A stretch of 19,075 bases of DNA from assembly GCA_964560875.1 (NCBI GenBank), contig CAZLMW010000144.1:1-19075 (forward strand). The letters are read 5' to 3'. Positions 1-7,700 of the stretch are shown piece after piece; position 1 is the stretch's first letter; each line of letters begins with the position of its first letter. The stretch is from CAZLMW01 sp964560875 (lineage in GTDB: Bacteria; Myxococcota_A; UBA9042). A program made the position numbers and the translations under genes. Under the pieces are notes generated by a model that worked only from the letters and a program-made list of their open reading frames with translations, was not told the origin of the DNA and did not search any database.

Positions 1-1
1 C

Positions 2-220
2 CTGGGAATCGGCGCCAAGCGAGGCATCATGGCCGCCCATCTCGAGGGCGCGTACTGCAACCGCTCGGACATCAAGACGGCAGAGGGATTGCTCCCCGAA
101 ACCGTGCGTTGGTCCGACGAATCGTTCGTGCTGCCGCTCTATCACACGATGACCGCCGCCGAACACGACGAGGTCGTCAGCAAGACGCGCGACGTCCTGG
201 CTAAAACGCGCGCCGGTTAA
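2..220 (+). CDS. DegT/DnrJ/EryC1/StrS-family aminotransferase, C-terminal fragment
   Basis: An open frame enters from the left edge (first full codon at base 2) and ends at TAA 218-220. Its 72 codons read like the C-terminus of the PLP-dependent DegT/DnrJ/EryC1/StrS sugar aminotransferases: a KRGIMAAHLEGAY stretch (the family's R-R-G-I-M-x-x-H turn), then a segment ending in SFVLPLYHTMT, which matches the family's L-P-L-x-x-x-M-T motif, then an amphipathic final helix. Members aminate keto-sugars for O-antigen, exopolysaccharide or antibiotic sugars in the cytoplasm. The PLP lysine and the rest of the fold lie outside the window, so the substrate cannot be judged. An ATG at 29 is internal to the conserved motif and is not the start. 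The stop overlaps the stop of the convergent gene. Confidence 0.8.
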   Translation: MGIGAKRGIMAAHLEGAYCNRSDIKTAEGLLPETVRWSDESFVLPLYHTMTAAEHDEVVSKTRDVLAKTRAG

Positions 221-233
221 AACGCGCGCCGAT
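202..233. repeat. 16-bp tandem duplication at convergent gene ends
   Basis: Bases 202-217 (TAAAACGCGCGCCGGT) are followed directly by 218-233 (TAAAACGCGCGCCGAT), identical at 15 of 16 positions. The junction creates the TTAA in which the plus-strand TAA (218-220) and the minus-strand TAA (217-219) overlap. Both flanking proteins therefore end in residues encoded by this repeat. Confidence 0.85.
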
Positions 234-1077
234 TGAAGCCGCGGTACTGTTTTGGCTTGGAATCGGTGAAGTCGAGCGACCAGCCGTACTGCAGACCAAA
301 CATCGGCAGGAGCGCGAAGTCGCGTTCGGGCGGGTAGCGGTCGTCGGCGAGCACGAGCAGGCCGATCTCCATCCGCAAGATGCGCCCGTTCTTGTCGCCA
401 TGCGGGACGCTGACACCGGCTCCGGCGCCCCACCACATCGCCTGGATCGCCCGGCCCTCTTCGAACAGGAAACGGCCCGAACCGAGAATAATCGGCAAGG
501 CTTCAGGCGGTGGAGCGGCCTTCTTCTCGCCTTCTTCGGGCGCGGACGTCTCGTTGCCCAGGTTGAATCCCATCGCGGCCGCCCAGGCGTCGACGCGGAA
601 TGCATCCAGCTTGACCGGAGCTCCCCGCATCCCGACACGCCAGGTCACGCCGCCGGAATTGGCCGTTGTACCGAGCCCGGCCATGACCCAACGATTGTCG
701 CCCAAAGGCAGATCCGCATGAACCTGCAACCCAAGGGGAAAAACCGGTCCGGCGAGAATGCGGACGACTCCGGGGACCACGGGGTCTTTCATCGGCTGTG
801 GGGGTGGCGGAATCACGCACGAGCCGCCGTCGCATTCCCGATCGATCGGACAGTCGAGGTCGCTGTAGCACTGGCGGATTCGACACAGCTCGTCGCGACA
901 CATGCTCCCCGCCGGGCAGTCCTGGTCGGCGCGACATTGGACGGGTACGCAGCGATTCTCGCGGCACAGCAAGACGCCGGAGCAGTCGCCATCTTCCTTG
1001 CACGCATCGGCGGCAAGAACAGGTGCTGCGGTCGCGGTGACGAGGCAGGCTACGAGGATCGAAAGGAGCGGGCGCAC
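217..1077 (-). CDS. Secreted Cys-rich protein with predicted beta-rich C-terminal domain
   Basis: I do not recognise a named family. The start chosen is GTG at 1077, 10 nt after the stop of the acyl-CoA dehydrogenase gene; a GTG at 1101 would overlap that gene and add eight residues before the signal peptide. The 286-residue product begins with a typical signal peptide (hydrophobic residues 4-20, likely cleavage after APVLA). Residues about 24-90 hold three tandem modules of roughly 20 residues, each following C-x-x-D-x-D-C then two to three more cysteines, as in the small disulfide knots common in myxobacterial exported proteins. A PPPPQP linker leads to a roughly 190-residue region of alternating hydrophobic and Gly-rich strands ending in aromatic Phe, which resembles an outer-membrane or surface beta domain (inference). 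The strand order and close spacing suggest co-transcription with the dehydrogenase. Confidence 0.72.
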   Translation of the reverse strand: MRPLLSILVACLVTATAAPVLAADACKEDGDCSGVLLCRENRCVPVQCRADQDCPAGSMCRDELCRIRQCYSDLDCPIDRECDGGSCVIPPPPQPMKDPVVPGVVRILAGPVFPLGLQVHADLPLGDNRWVMAGLGTTANSGGVTWRVGMRGAPVKLDAFRVDAWAAAMGFNLGNETSAPEEGEKKAAPPPEALPIILGSGRFLFEEGRAIQAMWWGAGAGVSVPHGDKNGRILRMEIGLLVLADDRYPPERDFALLPMFGLQYGWSLDFTDSKPKQYRGFNRRAF

Positions 1078-1087
1078 GGCCTCTATT

Positions 1088-2281
1088 TCAGCGCAAAACA
1101 CGCTTGCCGACGAGGTCTCGGGTCATGTTCTTTTGGTGGGCCTCGTTGGTGCCGCCGCCGATCTCGAGCAATTTCGCGTCGCGCCACAGCCTTTCGACGT
1201 TGTATTCGCCGACATAGCCGTACCCGCCGAGCACCTGGATGGCCCGATCCGCCACGTTCTTTGCCATCGCGGCGCAGTACAGCTTCACCCCGTCGGAGTC
1301 GATGCGGTTGCCGTAGCTGTCGAGCGAGAGCTGGTTGGCGGTGTTGTAGACGTAGCAGCGACCGGCCATCCATTCGGCGTACGACTCGGCGATGTGGCGC
1401 TGGATCTGGCCAAAAACGGTCAGCGGTTTGCCAAACGACATCCGCTCGCTCGCGTAGTTGTTCATGATCTCGATGCTGCGACGCGCGATCCCAAGGCTCA
1501 TGGCCGCCAGGGTCAGGCGCTCGATCTCGAGGTTGCGCATCATCGAACGCATCGCGCCGCCGACGTCGCCGATCACGTTGCGGTCGGGCACCTTGCAGTC
1601 GTCGAAGACCAGCTCGGCGGTCGTGGATGCCCGCATGCCGAGCTTGTCTTTGATCTTCTGGCCGAGCGAGAAGCCCTCCATGCCCTTTTCGACGATGAAC
1701 AGGGTCACGGACTGCCGGGTGTCGCCGGTTCGGGCATAGACGAGGAAGACATCGCCCAGCTCGGTGTCGCTGATCGCGCCGTTGGTAATCCACATCTTCG
1801 CGCCGGTGATCGACCAGCCGCCATCGATGCGTGTGGCCGCGGTCTTCATGCCGAGGACGTCCGTGCCGGCGTTGGGCTCGCTCATGCACATGCCGCCGAC
1901 CGTTCGGCCCGAGCATAGATCCGGCAGCAGGCGCGCGCGCTGTTCGTCGTTGCCGTTCTGGTTGAGGTTGTTGACGCACAGCATCGCGTGGGCCAGGTAC
2001 GCCAGCGTGAATCCGGGGTCGGCGGCCGACAGCTCTTCGTGCGCGATCACGGCCGCGGTGGCGTCCATCCCCGAACCTTCGAAACGTTCGTCGACGGTGA
2101 TGCCAAGCAACCCAAGCCCGCCAGCCTTGCGGAAGAGGTCGAGATTGAACGCCTCGGTGCGGTCGTATTCGGCTGCCTGCGGGTCCACTTCGCGCTCGGC
2201 GAAGTCGCGGACCATGTCGCGCAGCGCCGCGTGTTCTTCGGTCGGGTTGAAGATATCGAGGGTGTTGCCGGCGCCGGCCAT
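1088..2281 (-). CDS. Acyl-CoA dehydrogenase, isovaleryl-CoA dehydrogenase type
   Basis: A 397-residue FAD-dependent acyl-CoA dehydrogenase, the usual length for the family. The ATG at 2281 has an AGGAGG ribosome site 5 nt upstream, which decides the start. Visible motifs: CMSEPNAGTD (132-141, FAD/substrate loop), WITNG (164-168), and the C-terminal RDAKLLEIGGGTNE (367-380). Medium- and short-chain dehydrogenases carry the catalytic Glu in this C-terminal loop. Here the equivalent position is Gly, while helix G has LEIERL (251-256) with Glu254, the arrangement known for isovaleryl-CoA and long-chain acyl-CoA dehydrogenases. The likely role is alpha,beta-dehydrogenation of a branched acyl-CoA such as isovaleryl-CoA in leucine breakdown, in the cytoplasm, passing electrons to ETF. 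Myxobacteria also use this chemistry around iso-branched fatty acids. Other leucine-pathway genes are not in the window, so the substrate is inferred. Confidence 0.88.
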   Translation of the reverse strand: MAGAGNTLDIFNPTEEHAALRDMVRDFAEREVDPQAAEYDRTEAFNLDLFRKAGGLGLLGITVDERFEGSGMDATAAVIAHEELSAADPGFTLAYLAHAMLCVNNLNQNGNDEQRARLLPDLCSGRTVGGMCMSEPNAGTDVLGMKTAATRIDGGWSITGAKMWITNGAISDTELGDVFLVYARTGDTRQSVTLFIVEKGMEGFSLGQKIKDKLGMRASTTAELVFDDCKVPDRNVIGDVGGAMRSMMRNLEIERLTLAAMSLGIARRSIEIMNNYASERMSFGKPLTVFGQIQRHIAESYAEWMAGRCYVYNTANQLSLDSYGNRIDSDGVKLYCAAMAKNVADRAIQVLGGYGYVGEYNVERLWRDAKLLEIGGGTNEAHQKNMTRDLVGKRVLR

Positions 2282-2286
2282 CGCGT

Positions 2287-2292
2287 CCTCCT
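2287..2292 (-). promoter_or_regulatory. Ribosome binding site of the acyl-CoA dehydrogenase gene
   Basis: The minus strand reads AGGAGG followed by ACGCG and ATG at 2281. This perfect Shine-Dalgarno core at 5-nt spacing excludes the longer in-frame extension that reaches 2401. Confidence 0.85.
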
Positions 2293-2333
2293 GAAATGGG
2301 TGCAGGATCCCGCCACCGAATCGCGCGTGACGG

Positions 2334-2368
2334 GATGACGGCAATAGCACACGCGGTACATTGTCGCC
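2334..2368 (+). promoter_or_regulatory. Possible promoter of the MNIO fusion gene in an 86-bp divergent intergenic region
   Basis: Between the divergent starts at 2281 and 2369, ATGACG (2335-2340) and TACATT (2357-2362) are spaced 16 bp and each match four of six sigma-70 consensus positions. Transcription would begin at or next to the ATG at 2369, giving a leaderless mRNA. That is consistent with the absence of a Shine-Dalgarno sequence there. This is a weak match. Confidence 0.25.
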
Positions 2369-4114
2369 ATGACGCCGCCGACCACCATTCCCACCGCCCA
2401 CTCAGTCGCCAACTCAGCCGCGCCAACCGGCGAAAACCGTTGGGGTCTACCCAATCTCGGGCTCGGACTCGGCCTGCGCGGCGAGCATATCCCCACGGTT
2501 CTGCGCGACGGGCCCGACGTCGATTGGTTCGAGGTCATCACCGACAACTACCTGGTCGGGCGCGGCTACCTGGCCTGGGCGCTCGATCGCATCCGGGAGA
2601 GATATCCCGTCGTGCTGCACGGGGTCGGCTTATCCATCGGCTCGACCGATCCGCTCGACCTCGACTACCTGCGCGACATCAAGTCACTCGCCGAGCGTAT
2701 CAAGGCGCCGTGGGTGTCCGATCACGTGTGCTGGACGGGCGTCGGCGGCCGCAACAGCCACGACCTCCTGCCCGTGCCGTACAACGAGGCGATGTTGGCG
2801 TGGATGGTCGACCGCATTCGCCGGGTCCAGGATGTCCTCGAACGCCCGTTGATCCTCGAAAACCCGTCCAGCTATCTCGAATTCGCGTCGTCGACGATGA
2901 TGGAGTGGGACTTCATCGCCGCGCTCTGCGAACGGGCTGATTGCGGGCTCCTGCTCGATGTAAACAACGTCTATGTCAGCTCGCACAACCACGGTTTTGA
3001 CCCCGCCGACTACCTCGCGGCCGTCCCCTGGGATCGCGTCGTGCAGTTCCACGTCGCCGGCCACACCGACCGCGGCAGTCACATCCTCGACAGCCATATT
3101 GGACCTGTCATCGACCCGGTTTGGCAGCTGCTGGCCGACGCGTGGAAGGCTTGCGGAGGCCGCGCGACGATGCTGGAATGGGACGATGAGATCCCCGATT
3201 TCGAGACCACCTGGCGCGAGGCACAGAAGGCCCGTGTGTTCATGAACCCCTCGTGTGTTGTCACAAACACAGCCCGTGATTCCGCCCCAAGTACCGCGCG
3301 AGACTCGATCGACGGACCCGCAGAACCCGCCGGCTCAGCTGTTGCAGCCGAGGCACCCGTGGCCGCGCTCATGCGCTGGATGCACGCCGTAATCGCCGCA
3401 GACATCGACGCGGACAGATCCGTTATCGACAACCACATCCTCGCCAACGACAAGATGGCGGCGGCGCAGCGGCTCGACGTCTACACCGAGGCCGTCGGCG
3501 TTCGGTTCGTCGAGTCGATGGCCGAAGACTTCCCGTCCATCGCCGCAGCGCTCGGCGACGAGGCGTTCGAAGCCGAAGTCATCGCGTACGTGCGCCAACA
3601 CCCGTCGACAACGCCATGGCTGGAGCTGTTGGGCCGACATTTCGCCGAATTCCTCGCCACACGGCCTCATCCGCCGTGGTTCGCCGACGCCGCCCGCGTG
3701 CGCTGGGCGATGATGCAAGCCCGGATCAGCCCCTGTTTCACACCCGTCGACGCCGCCGCTTTTGCAGCCGTGCCCGATGAAGAGAAGGCCCACATCCGCC
3801 TCGAGTTCGCCGCCTGCGCTCGCCTGGTCGCCGTGGACTGGAACGTGGTCGGCGTGTTGGACGGGGACGAACCGCGACCCAGCGCCGGACACGTGTTGGT
3901 GAGTCGGCCGTCTTTTGCGGTGCAGCTCGATGTCCTGGACGGGGCACAGGCGGCCGTGCTGTCCGCGATGATGGCTGGAGCCACGCTGCAAGAGGCGGTG
4001 GTTACGCGGATCGAAGAGCACCCCGAGTCCGCCCAAGCCGTGCTTTCGGCGCTGCCCGAGTGGACGCAGCGATGGGCACAGCGCCAGGTTGTGACAGGGC
4101 TCGTTTGGAGTTGA
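2369..4114 (+). CDS. MNIO (DUF692/MbnB-like) fused to DUF2063/MbnC-like partner
   Basis: A single 581-residue chain. Residues about 30-292 form a DUF692 (UPF0276) TIM barrel, the multinuclear non-heme iron oxidative enzyme family that includes MbnB (methanobactin) and BufB (bufferin). Expected metal-site residues are visible: His84 (LHGVG), His119 (SDHVCW), Glu164-Asn165 (LENPSSY), Asp197 and Asn200 (LDVNN), His228 and His232 (HVAGH), Asp241/His243 (DSHIG) and Glu270 (LEWDD). A low-complexity linker (293-330, containing TARDS twice) leads to a DUF2063-like helical domain (about 331-425: MRWMHAVI, RLDVYTEAV, DFPSIAAALGDEAF) and a further C-terminal domain. DUF2063 proteins are normally the separate partner (MbnC/BufC type) that presents the precursor peptide. 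Family members oxidise Cys in ribosomal peptides, typically for metal handling. No short Cys-containing precursor is evident beside it, so the substrate is unknown. It is divergent from the dehydrogenase, and the next unit downstream is on the opposite strand. Confidence 0.87.
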   Translation: MTPPTTIPTAHSVANSAAPTGENRWGLPNLGLGLGLRGEHIPTVLRDGPDVDWFEVITDNYLVGRGYLAWALDRIRERYPVVLHGVGLSIGSTDPLDLDYLRDIKSLAERIKAPWVSDHVCWTGVGGRNSHDLLPVPYNEAMLAWMVDRIRRVQDVLERPLILENPSSYLEFASSTMMEWDFIAALCERADCGLLLDVNNVYVSSHNHGFDPADYLAAVPWDRVVQFHVAGHTDRGSHILDSHIGPVIDPVWQLLADAWKACGGRATMLEWDDEIPDFETTWREAQKARVFMNPSCVVTNTARDSAPSTARDSIDGPAEPAGSAVAAEAPVAALMRWMHAVIAADIDADRSVIDNHILANDKMAAAQRLDVYTEAVGVRFVESMAEDFPSIAAALGDEAFEAEVIAYVRQHPSTTPWLELLGRHFAEFLATRPHPPWFADAARVRWAMMQARISPCFTPVDAAAFAAVPDEEKAHIRLEFAACARLVAVDWNVVGVLDGDEPRPSAGHVLVSRPSFAVQLDVLDGAQAAVLSAMMAGATLQEAVVTRIEEHPESAQAVLSALPEWTQRWAQRQVVTGLVWS

Positions 4115-4190
4115 ACCGGCGCCTTTCTCTGCGCTTGTTCGACTGTTCCAGGGCAAGTTCAAGCGCCCCCAGAGCTCGATTAAACGCCCC

Positions 4191-4223
4191 AAAAAGAAAA
4201 CCGGCCCCGTGAGGGACCGGTTT
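4191..4223 (-). terminator. Intrinsic terminator of the sRNA unit
   Basis: An 11-bp stem with one C-A mismatch (AAACCGGCCCC 4198-4208, GGGACCGGTTT 4213-4223) closes a GTGA loop. On the minus strand it is followed by a U-rich tract (complement of AAAAAGAAAA, 4191-4200). The plus strand has only three T after the stem, so it would be at best a weak terminator for the MNIO gene ending at 4114. Confidence 0.82.
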
Positions 4224-4432
4224 CGAGCAAGATTTCGATGTGGTGGGAATCGCTGTCCTGACCGTGCCGCCAACGCGGCCTGTGGGCTCACTTCCTATCG
4301 ATGGACCCCAGGCAGTTGCACGGGCTGACCTCGCGATTTTTTTTGAAACGCTGCGAATCGAGTCGCAGGTTTTGAGGTGGGATATTGAGTGTGGTGGTGT
4401 TGGAACTCATAGGAATACTGCTTGCTTCGTAC
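4191..4432 (-). ncRNA. Putative sigma-54-dependent small RNA, about 240 nt
   Basis: The unit lies in a comparatively AT-rich stretch without a convincing ORF. On the minus strand a consensus sigma-54 promoter (4443-4458) predicts a start near 4432, and an intrinsic terminator ends transcription around 4191. The predicted RNA contains three short hairpins: CTGCGA/TCGCAG (4351-4368), GCCGC-GTTG-GCGGC (4266-4279), and the terminator stem (4198-4223). An A-rich single-stranded run (complement of 4337-4344) lies between the first two. No open frame in the transcript has a convincing start or ribosome site. Function and targets are unknown. A sigma-54 promoter means control by an enhancer-binding protein, typical of starvation, development or envelope-stress circuits in myxobacteria. 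The developmental sRNA Pxr of Myxococcus is reported to be a comparable type (sigma-54 promoter, few stem-loops); I am not claiming homology. Confidence 0.6.
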
Positions 4433-4442
4433 CCCACTAAAA

Positions 4443-4458
4443 CGCAATCCCCGTGCCA
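4443..4458 (-). promoter_or_regulatory. Consensus sigma-54 promoter
   Basis: The minus strand reads TGGCACGGGGATTGCG. The core TGGCACG-N4-TTGC matches the sigma-54 (RpoN) consensus at all eleven specified bases, with exactly 10 nt between the -24 GG and the -12 GC. Only the next base (G instead of A/T) departs. Predicted start: G at 4432. With equal base frequencies, a match to these eleven bases is expected about 0.01 times on both strands of a window this long. Confidence 0.78.
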
Positions 4459-4534
4459 TATTCCCTGCAAAGACTTGTAAATGTTGCTAACCCGTTGAAA
4501 GTACGAAAAAACTTTTCTTTATGAAGGGGTGTGT

Positions 4535-4582
4535 GTGCCGCGGCCGTGCAGAATTCCCCGCAATTCCGGGCACTAGCGGCAC
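4535..4582 (-). promoter_or_regulatory. Candidate enhancer-binding-protein sites upstream of the sigma-54 promoter
   Basis: GTGCCGC (4535-4541) and GCGGCAC (4576-4582) are perfect 7-bp inverted arms about 106 and 147 bp upstream of the predicted start, the usual distance for enhancer sites. A second pair, CCTGTTT (4590-4596) and AAACAGG (4632-4638), lies farther out. Both are short and the activator is unknown. Confidence 0.3.
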
Positions 4583-4647
4583 GTTATGACCTGTTTTCTG
4601 ATACATCGGCGGGCCTCGCTGTCTCACGCTGAAACAGGGGCGGGTTT

Positions 4648-4790
4648 TCACTGATCGAGCATCGTCACCGATTCGTATTTCTCGCGGAACTCGGCGAGCG
4701 TGATGCTGAAGATCCCGTCATCTTTGCCGTTTCCGTCGGGCTCGGATACGCCCCACGGGCTGCGGCGGATGATCTTGCGTCCCGAAAACG
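4648..4790 (-). pseudogene. Remnant of a calpain-like (C2) cysteine peptidase domain C-terminus
   Basis: A minus-strand frame ending at TGA 4648-4650 encodes about 47 residues that look like protein rather than a shadow frame: GRKIIRRSPWGVSEPDG, GKDDGIFSITLAEFREKY, SVTMLDQ. This resembles the end of a calpain/C2 peptidase catalytic domain, where the Asn-containing R-N-P-W-G strand is followed by an acidic loop and D-G-x-F-x-I-x-x-x-x-F. Here the catalytic-site Asn position reads Ser (RSPWG). Upstream of about 4790 this frame becomes an Arg/Ser-rich shadow of the big lipoprotein gene, whose own stop is at 4793. The rest of the peptidase is therefore absent. I see no start codon or ribosome site of its own. 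The family call rests on a short motif. Confidence 0.4.
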
Positions 4791-4792
4791 CG

Positions 4793-7700
4793 CTACTTGG
4801 CGCAGGTCGGTCCGGTCTTGAGCCACGACGCCTTGGACGCATTGATCGTGAAGATGCCGTCGACGTCCTGCGCCGATGTGCCCGTGCCCTCGTCGAAATC
4901 GAACGTCCAGGTCGTGTCGTTGTCCGACGGCAGCGCGGTCGAGGGTACGAAGTCATGACCGTAGCGGGCCCGCTTGGACAGGCGCAGGGAAGCAAGCTCA
5001 GCGGCGAGGGTGTACGAGTTGCCGTCGAAGAAGCCGCCGAGGTTGAGCGAGCAGCTGGCCGACCAGCTCGATGAGACCTTGTCGAAGCTTCGCGCGAGGG
5101 CGCCGTCGACCCACAGCGCGCCCTTGCCGGCGCCGTCGTATTGCAGCGCGAAATGCTGCCAGACGCCCTGTTTCCAGACGCGCCGCGTCGGGCTCGCTGT
5201 CTGCCCTTTGCCGCCGAGTCGGGATGCGTCATCACCAAACGGTCCGACGCCGACGTACCAGTGTTGGAACTTGGCCATGGACTTGCACAGCGCGTTGGCG
5301 TGGACCGACACGATCGGGCCCCACGGGCCATTCTTGCCGGGCAGGGCGGGCAGGCGAACCCATCCCTCGAGCGTCCACTGCTTGGCGTATGTCATCACGT
5401 TCTTGCCGGTCGGAACCTTGTTCTTGGCCCACTTCAACGCGCTGCAGTCCGGCTTGCCGTTGAGCGTGCAGATGCTCGAGCACTGCTTGGGAGCGACCCC
5501 GTTGGCGATGCCGTTGTCGCAGGCTTCCCACTTGGCTTTCTGGCCGTCGCCGCAGAGGGCGGACGACGCGCTTTCCGCGAAACAGGCGTCGGCGACCTTC
5601 TTGCCGCCAACGAGCGTGGCCTGGACGAAACGTCCGCTGTCGTCGCGGACGTCCTTGCCCGGATCATCGAAGTGCCACAGGCCGCGTGTCGCTGCATCGG
5701 GATGGAGTCGTCGCGGGGGCGCGAAGTTTTGGCCGTAACGCTGTCCAACCGAGATGCGGACCTCGTCGATGAGACCCGGGAATTGGTTCTTGTACAGCGG
5801 TTTTTGGCCCTGTTGCACGCAGCCGCCGCCGGTGCCCGCTGAACCCGCGCCGATGAACATCACTTCCTTGTGCATCTGGGCGTACTGGCTGGGCAGCCCG
5901 TAGCTCGCGAACCCTTCGGCGTCGAGCTTGCCGTTGACGTACACCCGCATCGGTGCGCCGGCGTAGAAGCCGCCGATTCCGGCCACGTGGTACCACTTGT
6001 TCTTCTTGATGGGCGTCTTGCCGATGACGGGCTTGCTGCCATGCGTTACGACGCCAAAGCGCGTGCCGCCGGGGCCCTGGATCAGCGCCAATGTGAGCAT
6101 TCCGCACGAAGTTCCGACGATTTCGAAGATGCCCTTGGTGTCCGTCGGTCGAACCCACGCCTCGAGCGTGAAGGCGCAGCTTGTGCAGAGGATGTCGGTC
6201 GCCCACTCGGTGGCAGGGTTGGTTTGTAGGACGCCCTTGGCCGTCACGTCGAAGTTGTTGGTCGCCCGGCAGCCTTCGCAGCCATCGCACAGCGTCGCGT
6301 TCTTGTCGTCGCATGTCTCAAACCGGGCGTGCAGCACCCCGTCGCCACAAACCGGACCCGGCGCCTTGCTGCCGAAACAGATGTCTTTGCCGAGCTTCGG
6401 TGCCGCCGAGGCGCCCTTGGTGAGCGCCAGGGAAACGCCTGCTGAACCTTCGTCTGCGATCTTGCCGCCCACCGCGCGGTCCATGTGCCACAGCGACACC
6501 GTCCCGCGCGCAGCCCGCAGCCGCCGCGATGGTCGGAAAGCGCCGCCATACAGGGGCGCCGCCGCGATGTGAACCGCATCGATGCCGCCCATGAGCTCCC
6601 CGCCTGCTGCGTCGGACCACGCGCGCCCGATTGTGACGTCTGCCAGGGGAGCGTCTACGCGGCTCTTGTACAGCTTGGTCGCTCCGGCTGGTTGCCCGTT
6701 GATGAAGATGCGCAGGATGTCCCCGGTTACGACGGCCGCGACGTGTGACCAAACCCCGGGTTGCAGCTTGGCCTTGCCGGTGTTCTTGGGCGCCGCGATC
6801 TCGAGCACGTCGCCCCGGGAGTGCGCGAAAAACAGCTTTCCGGCGTCGATTCCGAAGCGATACGCGATGCGTTGCGGCAGCTTCTTGTTGGCCTTGGCGA
6901 TGATGATCTGCTGGCCGGAAAGGGACTTGGGCGCGATCCAGGCCTCGAGCGTGAGGTCGGTGGTGATCGACAGCGGCCCGGCAACGCCGCCTTTGACGGG
7001 GCTCTTGGCAGCTGCGCGACCGTAGGCGCCGCCCCCGAGAACGAGGTGCGCACGTGATTTACAGGCCTCGCAGCCATCGCAGAACGCGCCATTTCCATCG
7101 TCGCACTCCTCGCCCTTGGCCACATAGCCATCGCCGCAGGAAGCCACGACGCACTTGGCCTTGACGCAGTGCTTACCGGTTCCGCAAGCCGTCCCATCGC
7201 TCGAAGCCGGGTATTTGCAGCCCTTGCCCGCGTCGCACTCGTCCTTGGTGCACGGGTTGTTGTCGTTGCAGTTGAGCTTGATACCGCCGCACTTGCCGGC
7301 GACGCACGTATCTTTCTTGGTGCAGCTATCGCCGTCGTTGCACAGAGTCGACGTCAGCTTGTCGTGGATGCAGCCTGACTTGGGTTTGCACGAGTCCTTG
7401 GTGCACTGGTTTTTGTCGTCGCAGTTGGCGATGGCGCCGGCGATGCACTTGCCGTCCTTGCACTTGTCGAGCTCGGTGCATTTGCTGCCGTCCGCGTCAC
7501 ATTTTTCACCGTTGAGCGCCGCGAATGGATGCGCGCACGAGCCGTCCTTGGCCAGGCACTGGTCGAGCGTGCACGTGTTGCCGTCGCTGCAGTTCTTCGG
7601 CCCACCGAGCTTGCAGACCCCGTTGCTGCAAAAGTCGTGGGGCGTGCACTTTTTGCCGTCGGCGTCGCACTTCGCCTTGTTGTCGAACGGCGCGATGCAC

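Noticed and set aside
400..1467. Long plus-strand frame opposite the Cys-rich protein gene
   Set aside because: Composition is typical of an antisense shadow in GC-rich DNA (Arg, Gly, Ala), with no motif or ribosome site.
1083..2426. Long minus-strand frame overlapping the acyl-CoA dehydrogenase
   Set aside because: Arg/Gly-rich shadow product; the other frame has all acyl-CoA dehydrogenase motifs and a good ribosome site.
4191..4432. 6S RNA as the identity of the RNA unit
   Set aside because: The 5' and 3' ends do not pair into the long closing stem with a central bubble that defines 6S RNA, and 6S is not normally driven by a sigma-54 promoter.
4240..4440. Plus-strand 66-codon frame opposite the sRNA
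   Set aside because: No ribosome site or family resemblance; it runs through the hairpins of the opposite-strand RNA unit.
4288..4470. Minus-strand 60-codon frame in the intergenic region
   Set aside because: It starts at TTG without a ribosome site, contains the sigma-54 promoter itself, and its product has no recognisable protein character.
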